DNA of 64,000 nt from Neostapfia colusana (lineage: Eukaryota; Streptophyta; Magnoliopsida; Poales; Poaceae): contig JASWHV010000012.1 of assembly GCA_030760725.1 (NCBI GenBank), positions 48,081,652 through 48,145,651 on the forward strand, written 5' to 3'. The position numbers were made by a program, and so were the translations under genes. Position 1 is the first letter of the stretch. The number at the start of each line of letters is the position of its first letter. The notes beneath the pieces were generated by a model. The model saw only the letters and a list, made by a program, of their open reading frames with translations. It did no database searches and was not told the origin of the DNA. This document shows positions 53,298-64,000 of the stretch, piece by piece.

Positions 53298-55930
53298 ATC
53301 CTCAGAGCTCACCTCCGAGGAGAAAGGAAGTCCGATGCTGTTGGACACGTGGCAACCTCGGAGCTTGTCTCTGAGGAGAAAGGAGGTCTGGCGCTGCTGG
53401 ACATGTGGCACTCTCTGAGCTCGCCTCTGAGGAGAGGGGAGGTCCGGCACTGACACGTGGCGCACGAGGAGCTCGCCTCTGAGGGAGAGGGAGGCCCCGT
53501 CTGCCAGACACGCGGCGCACCCGGAGCTCGCCCCTGAGAAAAAGGGAGACCCGGCCCCCGCTGGACACGTGGAGCCTCCGGAGCTCACCACTGCAGAGGT
53601 GACGAGATCCTTAGGCGGTTTTCCCCGGTGCGCGAGTACCCGGTACTGAGGAAACCGACACGATTTCTTCCACGTTGCTACCGCACCAAATCGATTGGAG
53701 ATAAGTTGTTAAGATCCAAAAACAAATTGAATAGGACTCTTATTTGAATTCCAATCGGAGTAGGACTCTTCTTTTTCCCCTTATAAATAGAACCCAAAAC
53801 CCCCTGGCCGCAACCACGTATCTATTTTTCCACCTCCTGAGTCGACGACTTGGAGGCCTTAGCCCCAACTCGCCGAGTTGAACCCCCTGCCAGAGTTCAG
53901 TCGCCGGAGAACCGCAGACGAGCGTCGTCACGCCTCGCCATCGCTGCTGCCATTTCTAGGAGGAAGGCCCTGCCACCAGAGAGAAGTGAGGTAGGTCTTT
54001 GTTACCACCTTACGACATCATCGCAGTTTCTACGCATCTGTTCCCTTCAAACAGAAGCTTTTTCGTGTGGACAGATCAGGTGTTGATCAGTTTTTGACGG
54101 TGGAATTGATCTAGATCTTGAGACAAGATCATCACCACGTCCACACTAGATCTCTACACCCTTGTTCATCATAAAACCTCATGAAAGCCATTAAAACATG
54201 CAAGAACACATACAAACTGGTTTAATAAAACAGCACCATAGGATTTGCATCCACTGCATCTTGAGTAAAGTTTGTGCATGATGTTTGATTGCTATAATTT
54301 TGTATGTGCGTGATCATGAGTAGAAGGACAAGCTCAGGAAGCCATCTACGAAGGACTACAACACCAAGACTTCGAGATCCATGAGCAATAGAAGCCATAG
54401 GAACAAGGCAAGTGCCCCTTGACCATATTGCTCCCATGTTTTGAAAACTGTTTTGTTTACGAAAACTCGTGTGCTTGAGTCAACTTGATGGGAAGCCCTT
54501 TTATAGGAGTTTACTAGTTTTGTTAACCATCCTTGTCGCCGGGAAAGTTGATGAGTCGGGGATGGTCGTTTTTCCTTTTTGCTTTGCTTAAGCTACGGGG
54601 TATGGGAAGCCGAGATAGAACATGTCTAGCTACTGCACTCATATGAATAATGATAATGAGAACTTGATGATGATAATGAACATGGATCGGGGGAGATCTA
54701 GGCAAGCTTGGTTCATGGATGTGGTAGAATGAGATGGTGGTTTACTTGCCGTAGATCTAAGGACCGATTCATGCCAGCACATGCCAGGAAAACAGTGCCA
54801 CCACAAGGCCAAATATGGGTGCGGCTTAGCTGACTAATTAGGTAAGTTGCTAGATTGTTATGGACCATGGAAGGCGCGGGAAATGGGAGTCGAGAGAGGA
54901 GTGCCCTGGGAACTGCATGGCACAAGAGGGGGCCCATAGGTGGGAGAATGGTGATTCGGGCCTACTGGTGAAACCCTAGGGAGTCTATACATCTAGTAGC
55001 CCCTTTGTAAAGGCTATTTTGTGATCTCTTGGCCATACACCGACGGTTGTGTACTAGTATAATGGAGGTTCTGCAGTCGCTGACGGGTGAGAAATCACAA
55101 ACTTGTTGGTAAAGTGGTGCCACCTCTGCAGAGTGTAAAACTATCATGATAGCAGTGCTTACGGTCACAAGCGCCTAGCCAACTCAGATGATTAGATGGG
55201 ATGGTTATCGGGATGGTTATTGGTATGGTTATTGGTTTGACTATGGTATGGTCTTTGGGATTGGTTTCGGGAATATTGAGTCATGACAATGAGTATGGTT
55301 TCGGATCAAATGAATATGAGATGAATTTGAGATGGATATGAATATGAGATTGTTATTATGAGCATGAGATGAAGTTGAGAAAGGTTAATAGCTGGAGGAG
55401 ACATGATAAGTGGTGAATTATGATGGAGGGATGTTGCCGTTTTACCTGGATATATGTTGGGATTAAATTCACTTAAAGATAGTTGCTGTTTTTATCATGT
55501 TTGTGAAATAAACTTTGCTTTCTGCGATGAGCCTTTTTATTCCTACCTTGTTGTAAGCTACATGTCATACTTTTCCCGCACTTGCTGAGTACGACATGTA
55601 CTCACCCTTGCATTATCACACAAACATCAGCAATAGGAGAGGAGTACTTCGAAGACCATGTGGAGTACTAGGCGTGCGATCTACCGTCAACTTGCCTGTG
55701 GAGTTGGAGTTGAAGATGGAGCCACTGCCGTGCTTAGTTTGCTTCCGCTATCTTTTAGAGACTTCCGCTGCAAGAATAAGTTAGAGATTGATGTAATAAA
55801 GTACTTAAACCATATTATTCGTGGTTATATTCTGGATTCAGTTTGTGGATTACATGTGTATGTGTGATGAACATCCTGGGCACACATATGCATTAGCTGG
55901 GTTCCGTGTTTTACGGGACCGTGCGTCACA
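53298..55930 (+). repeat. V 5' LTR, second segment
   Basis: It continues the G-box array (to about 53590), then TTATAAATAG at 53781-53790, a GTGAGGTAGGT donor-like site at 53987-53996, AAGGCAAGT at 54405-54413, the hairpin at 55586-55604, and AATAAAGTACTT at about 55795. It ends CGTCACA at 55930. Of the family-A LTRs here, its promoter region looks the least damaged. Confidence 0.87.
53781..53790 (+). promoter_or_regulatory. TATA box of V LTR
   Basis: TTATAAATAG followed by AACCCAAAACC. Confidence 0.75.
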
Positions 55931-55935
55931 GATTG

Positions 55936-55940
55936 GTATC
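55936..55940. repeat. Presumed left target-site duplication of Z (GTATC), inside V's PBS
   Basis: V's LTR is followed by GATTGGTATC, and the Z LTR begins at the next base. The second copy lies outside the window. Confidence 0.6.
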
Positions 55941-58900
55941 TGTAAAAGCCCAAGAAAAGGGACTTGAAAAAAACTTTTCTTCACTTCACAACACCATATT
56001 TTTTGTTGTAGATATCTTAGGAAATATTGTGAAGAGCAAGTAACCTCCATCAAAAAAAGGAGTGATTAGAGGGGAAAGCCTTCACTTTCACAAAGTAGGA
56101 TTTCTACACATGAACATGAGAGGTTGAGCTCACCCCTAGAACTTAAAAAGTCTTGGGAAGGTTCAGTCCAAGTTTCATGTAAATCCAACACTTTTTGAGG
56201 CACTTTTGGAGGTATTTGAAAAAGAGGACAATTTGAATGTAAATTCTAATTGCAGCAACTTTCATCACTCAAATTCAAAAGTTAGCTTCATATTCAAACT
56301 CAGCACATTTTTCTGAGTAAGCCCACCAATTTTCATCCTCATTGGGGGTCATCTTGTCAAGAGCTAAATTTGCATGAATTCAAAACTGAATTTGAATTTC
56401 AGTTTAAACATGCAGCAAATTTAGCCAAAAACAGTTCAAATTTGAGAGTTCAAATTCAAACTAAGACTTGGTGACTAAGTCTCACATTAAATTGTGAGTA
56501 GCTGAGGATATTTTGCCACAACAGAATTGAGAAAATTGGAAAAAAGAAATAAGAGGGGAGGCCCACATGTCAGCAGACTTCAGACTGAAGTTTCCTCGGG
56601 TGCATTTTTTCCCTTGGCCGAAGCCTTGCGCGCGCGCCAGCACGATCGCACCGGTGGCCGACCGACACAACTGGTGCCACCTCCTGCTCGGGGGAGAGGC
56701 TAAGGGCGCAGAGGCGACGCCGGGATCGAGTACACCGCGACCACGTGCAGTCCTCGCACTTCCCTTTTCTTCCTCGCACGATCGAAGCCTTCCGCCCGGC
56801 CGACCTCGCTGATCACCGGCGCCCGGCCAGCACAGGCGTTCTCGGGCCCGACGAGCTACACAATAAAGTTCCGCTCCGAGGTACTGATCACAACCTTACT
56901 GACCTCGCCCTCTCTCTCGCACGATCGGCAAAGAATTTGAGGGATTAGCGCGTCGGGGTGTTTAGAACCGAGCCATGCGAAATCCAGAAATTCATAGCAA
57001 GTAAGCCACCACTCCTTAGACCGAGCTGAAGACGTGATCTAGACTCGCCCACGCGTCTCTGAGATCAGAAACCATCGAGTTTCATCGAGTGTGGGCGATG
57101 TTCTTCGAGCTTTTTGCAGCGGCGCCGATTTCCGGTCTAGGTTACCGTTGAGGTCATAGTTGCAGCCGTTTTCACGGGGATCGGTGTCCATGTCCGTGAC
57201 CAGCAGGTGTCAGCGGAGCTCCCCGAGCAAACCGCATCGAAAAAGGTGCAGGAGACGCCGAGTTCGACGTCGCCAGCGAGCTCCCGGCCGCTGTTGCCGT
57301 CGGGAGCACTGTTCCGGCCGTTGTCAAGCTCTGGTGCGGGCACCACCGTGTTCCCCAGGCCGAGATAGGCACAGGCGGCGAGTTTCGTCGGAGGTCGGGC
57401 AGCAGAACGACCGGCGGCGAGTATTCCTGCGAGGTGGCCGGCGGGGAGCCGCGGGAGCGCGAGGTTGAAGAAGCCTTGCGGGCCCCGCGTGTCGGTCTCG
57501 GCTGAGAACACCCGGGATTTGCTGCGGCGCCCGGATCCCGTGCGACTGCGCGGGGGATTCTGCAGGCTCCGGTGTGGGTTAGCTGGGAGGCTGACACGTA
57601 GCCCGGGGGACCCCACCCGCAGAGTTTAAACTTTATTCGAATTTCCAGTTTTAGTTCAAACTTCAAATAAATAGACTTTGGCTAGGAAATTCCAAATTCG
57701 ATGAACCAAATTTTGCTGAACTGAGAATTCTGAGTAGTTTCCAGCAATACCAAATTCAGCTCATTAAAGTAAACAGTTTTCCAGAATTAAATCCCTAAAG
57801 TTTAAACTGTTGGGAATTTTATCTGGATAATTACATTATGAAAAATGCTGAAATTTGGCTGAGAGGTTCATTGGAAAATCCTTGAGTCACAGTAAAATTT
57901 CCAGACTCATCCAAGTTCATTTAGTCCCCCTAATTGTGTGATTAAGAGGACTGCCCTGAGAAAATAGAAAAATGTACAGAAACATTTTTCAGATTTTCCC
58001 AAATCTTAATTAGGGCATAACTTTCAGTAGAATTCTTAAAATGACATGAAACCAATTCCATTAGAACCAACTTAAATTCTAGTTTCTAGAAAGTAATGGT
58101 TAGAGCCATGAAAACCCCTGGAATTACTTAGAGGCTCAAATATTGACCAAATGGGCTTTTATTTGTACAAGGTTCAAATGAACTTTATTTCAAATAAAAC
58201 TTGGTCAAGACTATGGTTAGGACCCTACCAAGCCACAATAAAAGTTTCATAACCAAAGGGGAGGGCTAGCTAGAGTTATTAGTATTATGTATTCAAATTT
58301 ACACATTGCATATAAATTGACATGTAGTACTTCATTAAACATGTAGTTGCTGAAGAAGAGACTCCGGAAGTGCTGGACTTCCTCCTTCCGGAAGAAGAAC
58401 TAACCCCTGACCAGCAGCAACAAGGCAAGCCCCGGTTTCCATTAACCTTTTTAATAAGTTTTACTTTGTTTACATGTGTCATATGAGGTATGAATGTGCA
58501 TTAGGTATAGGATGGATGGAACCCCACTTGCATGACCAGAAAATTTTCCATAAGAGTGAGGGTAGTGTCTAAGACCTCGAGTAGACAGGCTATGCTTAAT
58601 GTTTCATAGGACTTCGGTACAAGTCGAGTAGTTGGAATCTACTCGCGAGATAGGCTTGGGACACACGGGTTCGGTTGAGTGATGTGAGATCACTTTAGTA
58701 ATGAAAATGAGACTAGGCAGGGGCTAGGGCGCAGCAAGAGGAAGGCTTGTGTGCGCAGCCCTGCCCGTGTCAATTGAGGACCGATCCATGTGCGGCCCTG
58801 CTGAACAAGTATTGAACGTACCGAAGGCATATCGGATATATGGGCCCCGATAAACCGATGTAGCCTAAACCTCCGAGCGTCGAGGCATAGAACACCGATT

Positions 58901-59808
58901 TATAGGTGTAGGTTGAGGGCAGCTAGGTGGAAATCTGCCAACGGGCATAGAGAGATGCTCCGTGTGGGGAACCTCCTGCTCGTTTCAGTGCGACCGGTTC
59001 GACGTTTGTGCTGTTGGGTGAAAGGTTGTCCCGTACGACATCGAGTGAGCGTGCTGTGCAGCTCCATGGGTGGGCGTACGTGACGTGCTCTTTGGGTTTC
59101 CCTGCAGGTGTATATCGAGTCGATTCGCCGTCCCTCGCGGAGACGAGTACCGCTTGTTCACTGCGTCGTAACGTAGACTAATGAATGAAATGTTATGATT
59201 CAATATTGCTGTTATGATAGAATTGTATTGCTACATGTGTGCCACCAAATATTGCTTACTAAATTTCACATTCCTGAACTGTTAACTTGTTGCTAAAAGA
59301 TGAATTAAGGATGAACTTGTAGGCGTGTCCATTTGTTGCACTATTACTATCCTATGTCTATTGTACCCCTCATGTAGAGTTCCATGCTTCGGTGAGTTGG
59401 TTAAGTCTTGTTGAGCCTTCGTGCTCACGGTTGCTGCTTAAGTGTTTTTCAGGTGAGGAGCCACCCACGGACTTGGAGTACGAGTCCACCGGCGAGGGTT
59501 ACCCTCCGTCGGGGACCATGGCTGAGTGGGAGCCGTACACGCCGCGCTGAGCTGAGGAGTGCAGCTAGTGTGAGTTGCCCTAGGGCTGGGCAACCGACTT
59601 TTGCTAGGTAGGTGGGCGTGAGTTGTAGAATAGTAGACTTCCGCTGTGTAATAAAGACAATAGTTTGTAACTGAGTATTGTACTTGTTTGTACAGTTCAG
59701 TTGTTTTCCCATGTAATATATTATGTCCTTATGACGTGTGCTGTCGGGTGTCGCATCGTGCGGCACCACCCTCTGCGATCCTGGATGAGCGGATTCCGGT
59801 CCGCCACA
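55941..59808 (+). repeat. Z 5' LTR (about 3.87 kb)
   Basis: Starts TGTAAAAGCCC, like W (TGTAAAAGTCCC) and Y (TGTAAAGGCC), and ends CCGCCACA. GC-rich promoter/leader sequence lies at 56570-57620, AAGGCAAGC at 58422-58430, and the hairpin TGAGC/GCTCA at 59412-59427. An AATAAAG poly(A)-type signal is near 59650. No conserved coding frame is seen in it. Confidence 0.87.
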
Positions 59809-59811
59809 GCC

Positions 59812-59824
59812 TTGTATCAGAGCT
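59812..59824 (+). other. Z primer-binding site
   Basis: TTGTATCAGAGCT, one mismatch (T for G at the second base) to the tRNA-Met type PBS. It starts three bases after the LTR. Confidence 0.75.
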
Positions 59825-61784
59825 GCATTGGGGATAGCACAGTACTTAAGGACTGTATTATGGGAAAACTTAGGATTACGATGAGGATTCGGTAGTTGCC
59901 CAAGTAAGGACTATACTAGCATAGTTACTTAAAGTGGCAAAGACTAATCTATGTGTTTTAATTCTGAATTTCAATTATGTAACGACGCACCTACGCTCTG
60001 GTAAGCATGGTAAGGAACGCCACCGAAAGCGGTTCAATTTCGGTTAGCTCCCCTGACGAGGAACGTGATTCAGGGATAGGTCTCACAGCTTGGTGTGAGA
60101 CGTCAATATGAAGCTCTTGGACTCTTCATGTTCCTGAGTTCATATGAAACGCTGATCCCTAGCGTGCATTAGGCAAGTAAGTGGAGACCCCATCGCGTGG
60201 TCAGTAACGCGAGAGTGTGTTCGTCTGGAAATAGCCCAGGAGGACATACGCAGCGCTTGCCATCAGCGTGCCATCGGCGTGCCCTGCAGGGCAGTAGGTG
60301 GTATCTGTTGGGTTGATAACATTCCCAACCATGACGACCCGTTCATGACACACTCGGGTTCCCCGTCGTGTGGTGTTGAAACACGATCACGTACCTTGAG
60401 ACGTGACCTAACTCAAGGACGGCCGTATAACAATGATACGGGCGTTTGTATTTACTTTTAAATATGATCCTGCCTGAAATGAAAACAACCCTTGTGTGCA
60501 TCACTATTGTTTGGTCTTCTGCAGGTACTAACCACGTATGTATCCGTGTAGAAAACGTGTGCGAGAGACCGTTTAGTGCCACACTTGAGACGTATATGCC
60601 GGTATAATCCAGGTAGGATTTTCTTTTGTGAGGAACGTAGTACCGAGATATTGTAGGCATATGCATGAAAATAATGATAAAAAGGAATTAAAATCATTAG
60701 GTTCAACATTCAGGACCCTGGTTGGGTAGGCAAATTGGATAGTGATGAGTGTAGTTCCAAAAGACTGAAAAACAGAGTGCTCTGTTTTGGGGCAGCAAGT
60801 TGCTGATCTTCAACAGGGCATAACTCACAGGTCTTTTAGCCCATGGATGTGTGGTATATAGTTCTGGAACGGTATTTAAGTACTCTACAACTTTGTGGTA
60901 GACTTCCAGAGCTGAAACACAACTTAAGATGGCTTAAATCCCAGAGAAATGTAAACTGTCCAGAACCAGGACAGAGTGAAACATTCTCTGGACTGTTCTG
61001 TTTTTCAATGATAACTCCCAGTAGAAAAAATCTAAAATTTTCATATGATACATCCTTAGAAAGGGTAGAAGATGTGTTACATCTTTTCAATTCAAAGTTT
61101 TGGAAATTTCAGCGCAGAATTCAGTGGAAATCAGGGTTGAAAACAGCAACTTCCCAAAGGAGGTGCTGTTGAAATTCATCCAGGAATTTTGTCGACTTTG
61201 AATTACCATAACTTTGTAACCAGATCTGATCTGAGGGCATATAAGTACTCGTTGGAAATATACTGAAGTTAACTTTAACTTTGGTATGCAACTTGAGTCA
61301 TGAAAATGCCCAGAACCAGGTCAAAACCTGGAATGTGTAGAAACTGGTCATTCTGGCAGAGAAATGACAGTTGAACTCATGAAAGAGATTGTGGTACCCT
61401 AGAGGGGGTTTGAGTACTCCCAATGGGGTAGAACATACTCATGAGAGGTTATATTCAACTAGTAAAATATTTGAGTATAGGTCTCACTCAAGTTTCTTTT
61501 ACTAGAGACCATGTTGGTGTCGTATTGAAGATAAAAGGGTGGTCTACGTGATGACAACGCGATAGTAATGTCTCGTAGTGACCAAACCTAGTTGTGGTGA
61601 GCTTCCAAAGAGGGGGTTCATCAAGTTGGATTAAACTAGCTTGTATTTGGTCTGGTAATGGTGTAGCTTGTGCAAAGTTATTACATTATCTACATACGAG
61701 ATGTATCACATGTTTTATTGTCATTATGTTTTCACGCCTATTGTTATTGGACTGCATACAATATGTTGCGGGACTGATGTTTAT
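59825..61784 (+). other. Z non-coding leader (about 1.96 kb)
   Basis: No ORF0 is present. Strong similarity to the W leader (in reverse) extends over 59900-60610, including GGAACGCCACCGAAAGCGGT. A short inverted repeat AACAGAG/CTCTGTT at 60771-60786 also occurs in W near 47585. Many short upstream ATGs make direct translation of gag from an unspliced RNA unlikely. Confidence 0.65.
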
Positions 61785-61800
61785 TATCGTATGGTTGCAG
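61785..61800 (+). promoter_or_regulatory. Candidate 3' splice site directly before Z gag ATG
   Basis: ATCGTATGGTTGCAG immediately precedes the ATG. A T-rich tract lies further upstream (61725-61785). Confidence 0.5.
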
Positions 61801-63071
61801 ATGGTTCGCACTAGGACCACGCACGAGGTGGGTGGCTCTAGCCAGCAGGGAGGCGATGACTCCCAGCCACCAGCCTAGACAGCACCCCGCAGCAGCAGCC
61901 ACCACCGCCGCCTCCGCTTACTCTAGCGGATGTGATAGCGGCACTGGTGGGAGGTCGTGAGGAGCAGACCGACCTGCTCCGCACGATCTTGCAGAATACG
62001 TCCCAGGCGGGGGGGCGTCAAGACAGAGGGCCTCGTGAGCCCCGTGAGGTGTCGTACTCGGATTTCATGAGTACGCACCCTCCAGTGTTCACAGAAGCCG
62101 AAGAACCTCTGGAAGCCGACAACTGGCTGCGGACCATCGACTCCAAGTTCGGGCTGCTCCAATGCACGGAGCGGCAAAAGACTTTGTTCGCAGCGCAGCA
62201 ACTTCATGGTGCCGCTGGCGCGTGGTGGGCGAACTATGTCACCTCACGTCCGGCCGGCCATGCCGTGGACTGGGAAGAGTTCCGGGAGGTGTTCCGCGCC
62301 TATCACATTCCTCCCGGGATCATGAAGAGGAAGTTCCAAGAATTTTTGGAACTGAAGCAGGGCAGGAGGAGTGCCCATGACTACTCCCGTGCCTTCAACC
62401 ATCTGGCGCAATACGCGTCAGACTATATCTCCACTGAGGAAAAGAAGCGGGAACACTTCTATCGGGGGTTACACCCCGAAATGAAGACACACCTAGTTCA
62501 GTGGAATCGCGGCACCTTCAATGACCTAGTCAATGCCGCGATCGTGCAAGAGGACGCTCAGCGAGAGTTGGCAGCTGAGCAGCGGAAGCGCAGCGCTCCA
62601 CCCAGCAGTGGTGGTGGCGCTCCTCAGAAGTACCGTATGGTGTATCGGACACCATCCGGGCAGCAGTGGCATCCACCGGCGCGACCTCAGCGGTTCGGGG
62701 GACGTTCGTTTCAGTCACCTCCGTTCCGTCCGCCGATGCCACCAGCAAGACAGCAGCAGCAGACGGTACCCCGGGCGTTTCCACCGCCACAACGCGCCCC
62801 GGGTTTCTGTCCACCGATCAGCGGGGGACCGCCCCGTTTCACCTGCTTCACGTGTGGCCAGGCGGGCCACTTCGCGAAGGACTGTCCCCAGGGGCAGCAG
62901 AGCAGCGGGCAAGCCCAGTCCCAGGGTGGTGCTCGAGGCCGACCTCCGGTGAAAAAGTTTGGTCAGCGGACTGGGGGCGTCCGCAACCTCGACAATGAGG
63001 ACGCCCCGGAGGGAGACAATGTGCTGGCGGGTACGTTTACTCTCAACAATCAAGCCATCGTCATATTGTTT
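61801..63071 (+). pseudogene. gag: Z gag (capsid and nucleocapsid), one N-terminal frame break
   Basis: It starts MVRTRTTHEVGGSSQQGGDD, matching Y Gag. The frame meets TAG at 61876, while the downstream Gag frame (STPQQQPPPPPPLTLADV) is open through the same point, so one small indel near 61880 breaks it. The Gag domain lies at about 62040-62590 (DNWLRTIDSKFGLL, GAWWANY, MKRKFQEFLELKQGRRS, FYRGLHPEMK). A Pro/Arg-rich linker follows. The zinc knuckle at 62844-62885 is intact (CFTCGQAGHFAKDC). From 61932 the frame is open for 657 codons into RT. Confidence 0.9.
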
Positions 63072-63608
63072 GATTCTGGTGCAACCCACAGCTTTATAAG
63101 TGCATCGTATGTGGCTAAGCATCAAATGCAAGTCTTCCCAACCGACTGCACTTATATGATCTGCTCACCGGGAGGGAAGATCTCAGCAAATATGATGATC
63201 CCAAAGGCACCTCTGTGCTTAGGTGGGAAACTATATCCCACCACCTTGATAATCCTTATGGGGCAAAAGATTGATGCAATCTTAGGGATGTCATGGCTAC
63301 AATACCATGGCGCTGTCCTGGAGACTCGGACACGGACGGTTCATTTAAACTCTCCATTTCACCGTCCACATTCCATGGTGTTAGACACGCCAGTCCGGGA
63401 AATTTCAGAAATTAATAATGCTGAAGCTCTCAAGTTAGAGGACATCCCCGTAGTCCGGGAGTACCCTGACGTGTTCCCGGATGACCTTCCGGGCATGCCA
63501 CCTGAGCGGGACGTCGAGTTCAAGATTGAACTTGCACCCGGGACTACGCCCATATCACGGAGACCATACAAAATGGCTCCAAATGAGCTGGCTGAACTGA
63601 AAGAACAG
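63072..63608 (+). CDS. Z aspartic protease and linker
   Basis: The active site FDSGATHSFIS has its Asp codon at 63072. IDAILGMSWLQYHG is the second motif. The linker KLEDIPVVREYPDVFPDDLP and GMPPERDVEFKIELAPGT leads into RT without a stop. The in-frame TAG seen at the protease-RT join of X and P is not present here (LKEQLNDLL). All protease motifs look intact. Confidence 0.9.
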
Positions 63609-64000
63609 CTCAATGATCTGTTGAGCAAGGGTTTCATTAGGCCGAGTTCCTCACCTTGGGGATGCTCGACGCTGTTCGTAAAGAAGAAGGATGAAACCTT
63701 GAGGCTGTATGTGGACTACCGGCTGCTCAACGCCGTCACCATCAAGAATAAGTACCCACTGCCCCGCATTGACATATTGTTTGATCAACTTGTTGGGTGC
63801 CAGTGTGTTCTCCAAGATGGACCTTCGCTCTGGATATCACCAGATAAAGATCCTGGCGGAGGATATCCCGAAGATGGCCTTCTCGACGAGATACGGATTA
63901 TATGAATATCTCGTCATGTCCTTTGGTCTCACAAATGCTCCAGCCCATTTCATGTATCTCATGAACTCGGTGTTCATGCCAGAGCTGGACAAATTCGTGG
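63609..64000 (+). pseudogene. Z reverse transcriptase, 5' part, one frameshift
   Basis: GFIRPSSSPWGCSTLFVKKK, RLYVDYRLLNAVTIKNKYPL and PRIDILFDQLVG are the first RT motifs. An extra G in a G-run near 63795 shifts the frame, so the original frame stops at 63905. In the shifted frame the normal continuation is visible to the window end (MDLRSGYHQIKI, TRYGLYEYLVMSFGLTNAPA, HFMYLMNSVF). The catalytic aspartate pair lies just past the end. Confidence 0.9.

Larger units (their letters stand above)
40378..55940 (+). mobile_element. Ty3/gypsy element V, family A: 5' LTR and start of PBS; hosts W and Z
   Basis: A plus-strand family-A LTR starts TGTAACACCC at 40378. It is interrupted by W at 40921 and continues at 53298 to 55930 (CGTCACA). 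It is followed by GATTGGTATC, the first bases of the PBS, where Z is inserted. The body of V would lie after Z, beyond the window. The five bases before the LTR are AAAGG; the matching duplication should be found at V's far end. Confidence 0.85.
55941..64000 (+). mobile_element. Ty3/gypsy element Z, family B, 5' part
   Basis: 5' LTR 55941-59808, PBS 59812-59824, leader to 61800, gag from 61801, protease, and RT running off the window end. Its Gag and RT motifs make it the same family as Y and W. Coding sequence is far better kept than in Y or W, with only two frame breaks seen (near 61880 and 63795). Its RNase H, integrase and 3' LTR must lie downstream. Confidence 0.9.

Noticed and set aside
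40378..55930. V LTR as a solo LTR
   Set aside because: The base after the LTR starts a PBS (GATTGGTATC), and the flanking pentamers do not match. It is the 5' LTR of an element cut by Z.
57137..57666. Two overlapping frames of about 160 codons in the Z LTR
   Set aside because: GC-rich LTR leader sequence with low-complexity Ser/Arg/Pro translations in competing phases.

Overview
The window reads as repeat-packed heterochromatin of a grass (Poaceae) nuclear genome. I find no convincing host gene, tRNA, rRNA or CRISPR array. Almost every base can be assigned to LTR retrotransposons: two related families of Ty3/gypsy chromoviruses with very long LTRs, and one Ty1/copia element. The grass assignment rests on the element types: chromodomain-bearing gypsy elements with TGTRACACCC LTRs of about 3 kb, an extra ORF before gag as known for rice RIRE3/RIRE8-type elements, and a conserved grass retroelement ORF at 9.5-10.2 kb. 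It was not confirmed by any search.

Layout. 1-3250: 3' part of a plus-strand gypsy LTR (Q). 3251-9480: minus-strand family-A element E1, with a truncated 3' LTR and pol deleted across an 11-bp direct repeat. 9481-10179: remnant carrying a conserved retroelement ORF (H). 10180-31098: minus-strand family-A element X, which keeps an ORF0 ahead of gag but has lost the reverse transcriptase core. X is split by P (17797-29696), a structurally complete plus-strand family-A element with perfect ATCAC target duplications and many nonsense and frameshift mutations. 31099-32454 and 40269-40377: minus-strand copia element C. C is split by Y (32455-40268), a minus-strand family-B element with ORF0, gag, an intact 5' LTR and a 3' LTR reduced to about 12 bp. 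40378 onward: plus-strand family-A element V, inserted in the copia RNase H gene. V's 5' LTR is split by W (40922-53292, minus strand, family B, 4.7-kb LTRs, mostly non-coding interior), and V's primer-binding site is split by Z (55941 to beyond the window, plus strand, family B, with gag, protease and the start of RT).

The nesting order is therefore C, then Y and V, then W and Z; and X, then P. Read together, the copies show a repeated leader architecture. A TATA box lies inside the LTR. A long transcribed LTR segment holds candidate splice donors (GTAGGT in family A; AAGGCAAGY in nearly every LTR copy). A hairpin with the same position but different stem sequence occurs in both families. 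The primer-binding site follows, and in two elements it lies in a tandem array. Candidate splice acceptors then sit directly against the ATG of ORF0 and of gag. The inferred logic is one long transcript, unspliced for reverse transcription and spliced (with the PBS removed) for translating ORF0 or Gag. No copy fully inside the window looks able to move by itself; Z runs off the edge and carries at least two frameshifts.
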